Below, one piece after another: positions 60,541 to 64,000 of a DNA stretch of 64,000 bases; position 1 is the stretch's first letter; the number at the start of each line of letters is the position of its first letter. Location: the NCBI RefSeq assembly GCF_003610995.1, contig NZ_CP032543.1, positions 62,001 to 126,000 on the forward strand, in the 5' to 3' direction. The notes below the pieces were generated by a model. The model was given only the letters and a program-made list of their open reading frames with translations. It did no database searches and had not been told where the DNA came from. The stretch is from Streptomyces griseus subsp. griseus (lineage in GTDB: Bacteria > Actinomycetota > Actinomycetes > Streptomycetales > Streptomycetaceae). The translations under genes were made by a program, and so were the position numbers.

Positions 60541-62920
60541 CCGGCGGCTCGTCCGGGTCCGGCGGTGGGGTCAGCGAGGACTCGATCCGGGTGAGCTGGT
60601 GGGCGAGGCTCGTCATCCACACCTCCAGGTCGGCCGAGAGGGGCGTCGGCGGGTGCCCTTCCGGTAGGGCCCGCCGCCGTGCGCTCTCCGGATGGTCGCC
60701 GGTCAGCAGGGAGGCGATCCGGTCCGTCTCCGCGACCAGCGCCTGGGCCGTGGTGCGGGCCCAGGCTGCGGCCGGGGCCGTCGCGCCGGACCCGGGTCGC
60801 AGGCCGAAGCGGGGCAGCCAGTGGGCGCCGAGGAGCATGTGATTGGCGGCGATGAGGATGGCGTGCCAGTCGGTACGGGTGTCCTCCCCCGGAGCCTCCG
60901 TGCGGTACTGCGCGTACGCCGCCTCGGCGAGGCGCAGTTGGTGGACGGCCGGGAGGGTTCGGGGCTCGGGCTGCGAGCCGCGTGGGGGAGGCTGCGGCGA
61001 GCTCCGTGAACCGGCCGGCAGCGTCTGCGGATCATCCCCGGCACCGCCCGCCGATGGCCACGGCGAAGCCTCTGAACCGCCCGGCGAGGTCGAAGGCGCG
61101 GCCCGGGAGCCGTCCGGCGGAGGCTGCGACTCGTCCCGCGCTCCCTCCGACGAAGTCGGCGTGTTGCCTCCGGTCCCGCCCGGCGGGTCGGGCCGATCAC
61201 CCCCGGCACCGCCCCCCGACGGCCACGGCGAAGCCCCTGAACCGCCCGGACCTGCCGTCCGGCCCTCCCAGCCGCCCTCCGGTCCCACCAGCGTCCGGGC
61301 CGTCGCCGGGACCAGCTCGGCGCAGGTGCGCAGGAGCGCCGCCATCGCTCGGTGGACCTCCCGGCGGGCGCCCGCCGGCCACGCCAGGAGGCCGCAGAGC
61401 AGGCCGATCGCGCTGCCGGTGACGACGTCGATCATCCGGGCCTCCGAGAGGCGCCAGGTGACCGGTTCGATCTGGGCGAACGCGGTGGCGACGACCAGCG
61501 TGAAGAGGCCTTGCGCGTACGCGACGCCCAGCAGCGGTCCCAGGGCGAACGCCACCAGCATCACCGGGCCCAGCAGAGCGGCGTACACATCGGTGTGCGG
61601 GCCCAGCCCAACCAGGAGGGCTCCCGCCACGAGCGCCCCGGCCGCGTTCCCGGCCACCGCCAGGCGGACCGCCCGCCAGGTCGCGCCGGCCGTCGTCCGC
61701 CCCAGGGTCAGGACGGCGAGCAGCACCCAGAAGCCGTGGGACAGATCGAGGGAACCGGCCACCGCGCGGGCCGCCGCGAGGCCGAGCGCGGTCCGCAGGG
61801 CGTTCTGGAGCAGCACCGACCGGAACGTCATGTTGCCGGCGACCCGCCGGGCCCAGAGCTCCGGCGTGGACAGCTCCGCGTACCAGAACAGCCGGCGCGG
61901 GGCGGCGGGCTCGGTGGGTCTGCCGTGGACGGCGATGTCGGTGGTGATCTCCGCCATCCGCGCCGACTCGGCCAGCGCCAGCACCTGCGACTGCCGTCGC
62001 TCCACCTCGACCGGGGGCCGCTCGCCGGGTGGCCCGGACGCCCTGCGTACGCGCTCCGCCTGGAAGTCCCGCATCGCCTTCTCCAGGGCCCCGGCCACCG
62101 GCGGGTCGTCTCCCGTGCGCACGAACCGGGCGCAGCTGGTGCACAGACCGGCGACGCGGTCCAGGAGCGCGGCGGAGGCGGGGTCGGCGGCTGCCGGGAA
62201 CTTCTCGGCGAGGGTGGCCAGCTGGTCCAGCAGTCTGCGGACCGCACGGCCCGCCTGCTCCAGCGCGCGGTCGTCACGCCCCGCACCGGCGGGGCGTTCC
62301 GCCGGGGGCACGGACCCCAGCCGGAGCCTCGCCCCGGCCTCGCGCAGCTCCCGAGGCGGTACGTCACCGGAGGCGGCCCCGCGGGCCGCCTCGCCGAGCG
62401 CACGGGCGAGGCGTTCCCGGTAGGTGGCGGCGGACGGGTCGGGCAGCAGGAGTTCGCAGGCGGCGAGGAGCAGGACGCCGACGGCCAGCCCGGACAGCCG
62501 CTGGCCGAGCGTGTCGGGGGCGTACGGCGGGAAGCAGGCCAGGATGTAGAAGAGCTGGAGTCCCGGCCCGGCGCCCGCCGGGCGCGGGCCGCCCACCGCG
62601 GCGAACGCCAGCAGGAAGCCGACGACGAGCATGCCACCGACGGCCGCCCAGGTCTCGACCGCCAGCAGCGTGCCCAGGGTCGCCAGGACCAGGGCCCAGG
62701 GCAGCGCCCGCACCATGACGCCGGCCCGCTGGCGGCCGGAGCCGGGGATCGGTGAGAGCAGGCCGATGGCGATGGGGGCGAAGAGGGCGTACACCGCCAT
62801 GACCGGCAGCCCGGCACCGTACAGCAGCGGGTAGAACCCGGCGCCCGCCGCGACGGCGACCCGGATGGCCCGGCGGACGATGGTCGCCCTCTCCTGCCCG
62901 GTGGGGATCACATGGGCCAT
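60503..62920 (-). CDS. FUSC-family membrane transporter
   Basis: 805 aa. Two sets of membrane helices (residues about 20-160: AGAGFYPLLYGAGLPVMAVY; and about 375-510: FWVLLAVLTLGRTTAGATWR) flank cytoplasmic domains, the FUSC/aromatic acid exporter (AaeB-like) plan. A long Pro/Gly/Ser-rich linker (about 555-650) contains two copies of a GGSxASPWPSxGGAGxD unit. The C-terminal soluble part has LRLAEAAYAQYRTEAP. It is likely an exporter of organic acids or other small molecules, inferred from family. It may be co-regulated with nothing nearby; the OYE gene upstream on the same strand ends 54 bases earlier. Confidence 0.87.
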   Translation of the reverse strand: MAHVIPTGQERATIVRRAIRVAVAAGAGFYPLLYGAGLPVMAVYALFAPIAIGLLSPIPGSGRQRAGVMVRALPWALVLATLGTLLAVETWAAVGGMLVVGFLLAFAAVGGPRPAGAGPGLQLFYILACFPPYAPDTLGQRLSGLAVGVLLLAACELLLPDPSAATYRERLARALGEAARGAASGDVPPRELREAGARLRLGSVPPAERPAGAGRDDRALEQAGRAVRRLLDQLATLAEKFPAAADPASAALLDRVAGLCTSCARFVRTGDDPPVAGALEKAMRDFQAERVRRASGPPGERPPVEVERRQSQVLALAESARMAEITTDIAVHGRPTEPAAPRRLFWYAELSTPELWARRVAGNMTFRSVLLQNALRTALGLAAARAVAGSLDLSHGFWVLLAVLTLGRTTAGATWRAVRLAVAGNAAGALVAGALLVGLGPHTDVYAALLGPVMLVAFALGPLLGVAYAQGLFTLVVATAFAQIEPVTWRLSEARMIDVVTGSAIGLLCGLLAWPAGARREVHRAMAALLRTCAELVPATARTLVGPEGGWEGRTAGPGGSGASPWPSGGGAGGDRPDPPGGTGGNTPTSSEGARDESQPPPDGSRAAPSTSPGGSEASPWPSAGGAGDDPQTLPAGSRSSPQPPPRGSQPEPRTLPAVHQLRLAEAAYAQYRTEAPGEDTRTDWHAILIAANHMLLGAHWLPRFGLRPGSGATAPAAAWARTTAQALVAETDRIASLLTGDHPESARRRALPEGHPPTPLSADLEVWMTSLAHQLTRIESSLTPPPDPDEPPVTSSRRRTAPPG
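61034..61249. repeat. Internal direct repeat in the FUSC linker
   Basis: A unit of about 50 bp (CCCCGGCACCGCC to GAACCGCCCGG) occurs at 61034-61084 and 61199-61249 with few differences. It encodes the duplicated SPWPS linker motif. Confidence 0.7.
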
Positions 62921-62974
62921 TGTCGGCCCGCGCCGGGCCGTCCGCTCGGGATGGCGGGCCGGCCCGGCGTGCGG

Positions 62975-64000
62975 TCAGGCGCCGGCCGTCTCCTTCTGCG
63001 CGGTGCGGCGGCGCACCACGGCGTAGCCGTAGGGGTCGGGCCAGCGGGGCTCCGCCCCGAGGGTGTCGGCAGCGTGGTGGGCCCAGTACGGGTCGCGCAG
63101 CAGCTCACGGCCGAGCATGACGGCGTCGGCCTGTCCCGTGGCGACGATCTCCTCGGCCTGGGCGGGCTCCAGGATCAGGCCGACCGCGGAGACGGGAAGG
63201 GCGGTGGCCTGCCGTACCTGTGCGGCGAAGGGCACCTGGTAGCCGGGGTGGGCGGCAATCCGGGCGTCGCGGACCAGGCCGCCGGTGGAGACGTCGAGGA
63301 GGTCGACGCCGTGGGTGGTCAGCTCCTTGGCGAGGCGGACGGTGTCGTCGCCGGTCCAGCCCTCGCGCGGGTCGTCCTCGTTCTCGCTCAGCCAGTCGGT
63401 GGCCGACGTGCGGAAGAGGACGGGCAGGTCGTCGGGCCAGACCGCGCGGACGGCGTCGACCACCTGGAGCGGGAAGCGCAGCCGGTTCTCCCAGCTGCCG
63501 CCGTAGGCGTCGGTGCGCCGGTTGGCGGCCGGGGAGAGGAAGGAGTTGATCAGGTAGCCGTGGGCGCCGTGGATCTCGACGACCCGGAATCCGGCGGCGA
63601 GGGCGCGCTCGGCGGCCGCCGCGAAGTCGTGTACCAGCTGCTGGATCTCGTCCTCGGTCAGCTCGTGCGGGACGGGCAGCCCGTCGAACGCCACCGGGCT
63701 GGGGGCCACGGACCGCCAGCCGCCGTCGCTCTCGGGGACGTACTCACCGCCGAGCCAGGGCCGATCGGTGGACGCCTTGCGGCCGGCGTGGGCGAGCTGG
63801 ATCGCGGGGACCGATCCGTGGGAGGCGATGGCCGCGGCGATCCGGGCGAAGGCCTCCTGCTGGCGGTCGTTCCACAGACCCAGGTCCCAGGGGCTGATCC
63901 GCCCGTCGGGGCGTACGCCGGTCGCCTCCGCCATCACGAGCCCGGCGCCTCCGGCGGCGCGGCTCGCGAGGTGGGTGAGGTGGAAGTCGGTCGGGACCCC
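62975..64000 (-). CDS. Old Yellow Enzyme (NADH:flavin oxidoreductase), 5' end beyond window
   Basis: About 342 codons are visible, open to the right edge, so the N-terminus is missing. FMN barrel motifs: GVPTDFHLTHLASRAAGG, the active-site HGAHGYLINSFLSP, PVLFRTSATDWL, VSAVGLILEPAQAEEIV and ADAVMLGRELLRDPYWAHH at the FMN phosphate. This is the YqjM/NamA-like group that reduces activated C=C bonds with NAD(P)H. The domain order is complete from the first strands onward. It is followed on the same strand by the FUSC gene. Confidence 0.9.
   Translation of the reverse strand, partial: GVPTDFHLTHLASRAAGGAGLVMAEATGVRPDGRISPWDLGLWNDRQQEAFARIAAAIASHGSVPAIQLAHAGRKASTDRPWLGGEYVPESDGGWRSVAPSPVAFDGLPVPHELTEDEIQQLVHDFAAAAERALAAGFRVVEIHGAHGYLINSFLSPAANRRTDAYGGSWENRLRFPLQVVDAVRAVWPDDLPVLFRTSATDWLSENEDDPREGWTGDDTVRLAKELTTHGVDLLDVSTGGLVRDARIAAHPGYQVPFAAQVRQATALPVSAVGLILEPAQAEEIVATGQADAVMLGRELLRDPYWAHHAADTLGAEPRWPDPYGYAVVRRRTAQKETAGA

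Overview
The window is high-GC actinobacterial DNA and reads as Streptomyces. Coding frames have GC-rich third positions, GTG and TTG starts are common, and the families are typical of that genus: SigB/SigF-type sigma factors with HATPase anti-sigma-like partners, DUF5133, many TetR/MarR regulators, ricin-B-tailed secreted hydrolases, P450 plus 3Fe-4S ferredoxin, and IS5-family transposons. Four transposases, a relaxase fragment and many broken genes in the left half suggest an accessory region such as a chromosome arm. I saw no tRNA, rRNA or CRISPR array.

Layout, left half (1-33 kb). A partial bulb-lectin gene opens the window. Next is a translationally coupled pair, a 1,317-aa secreted DNRLRE/FN3/amidase protein and a lipoprotein (2.1-6.5 kb). 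Then come an FAD monooxygenase, a Lys/Ala-rich repeat protein, an anti-sigma-like ATPase, IS element 1 (10.67-11.56 kb), a quinone-oxidoreductase/TetR divergon, a decayed ABC ATPase, and a sigma-factor locus (DUF5133, ATPase, sigma factor; 14.1-15.9 kb). The stretch 16-18.7 kb is a graveyard of fragments: a frameshifted membrane protein, an FN3 tail, a GAF fragment joined to a relaxase N-terminus, and a beta-flower remnant. After it lie a coupled metabolic pair (FMN glutamate-synthase-like protein and an acetolactate-synthase-like enzyme; 18.9-22.3 kb), a gene cut in two by a passenger-carrying IS5-type element (22.8-24.1 kb), a DMT exporter, two frameshifted IS5 transposases (26.3-28.1 kb), a TetR gene, a lipase, and a pilin-like protein with three repeated C-terminal domains.

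Right half (33-64 kb). This part is far more intact. It holds a beta-glucan/fungal-wall hydrolase island: GH64 (with a LacI-type operator), a ThuA/DUF1080/ricin protein coupled to a sugar-dehydrogenase/PKD/CBM/ricin protein, GH16, and further right GH30. These would plausibly act together on beta-1,3- and beta-1,6-glucan outside the cell. Other units are a HicB-like RHH/DUF4097 operon with paired octamer operators, DoxX, a flavodoxin-fold reductase, an FBP/TetR divergon and GDSL hydrolase, a P450-ferredoxin operon behind a 19-bp palindrome, a 2',3'-cyclic phosphodiesterase, ohrA/ohrR with a 22-bp palindromic operator, a cobalamin riboswitch ahead of a secreted DUF4430 protein, a TetR/FAD-oxidase divergon, a FUSC transporter, and an Old Yellow Enzyme running off the right edge.

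The most notable points are the passenger-bearing IS whose borders are proved by the gene it interrupts, the B12 riboswitch controlling a lone transcobalamin-like secreted protein, the pilin-headed triple-repeat protein, and the RHH operator octamers. Several otherwise healthy genes carry single-base indels, some in G/C runs. These could be real lesions or assembly errors.
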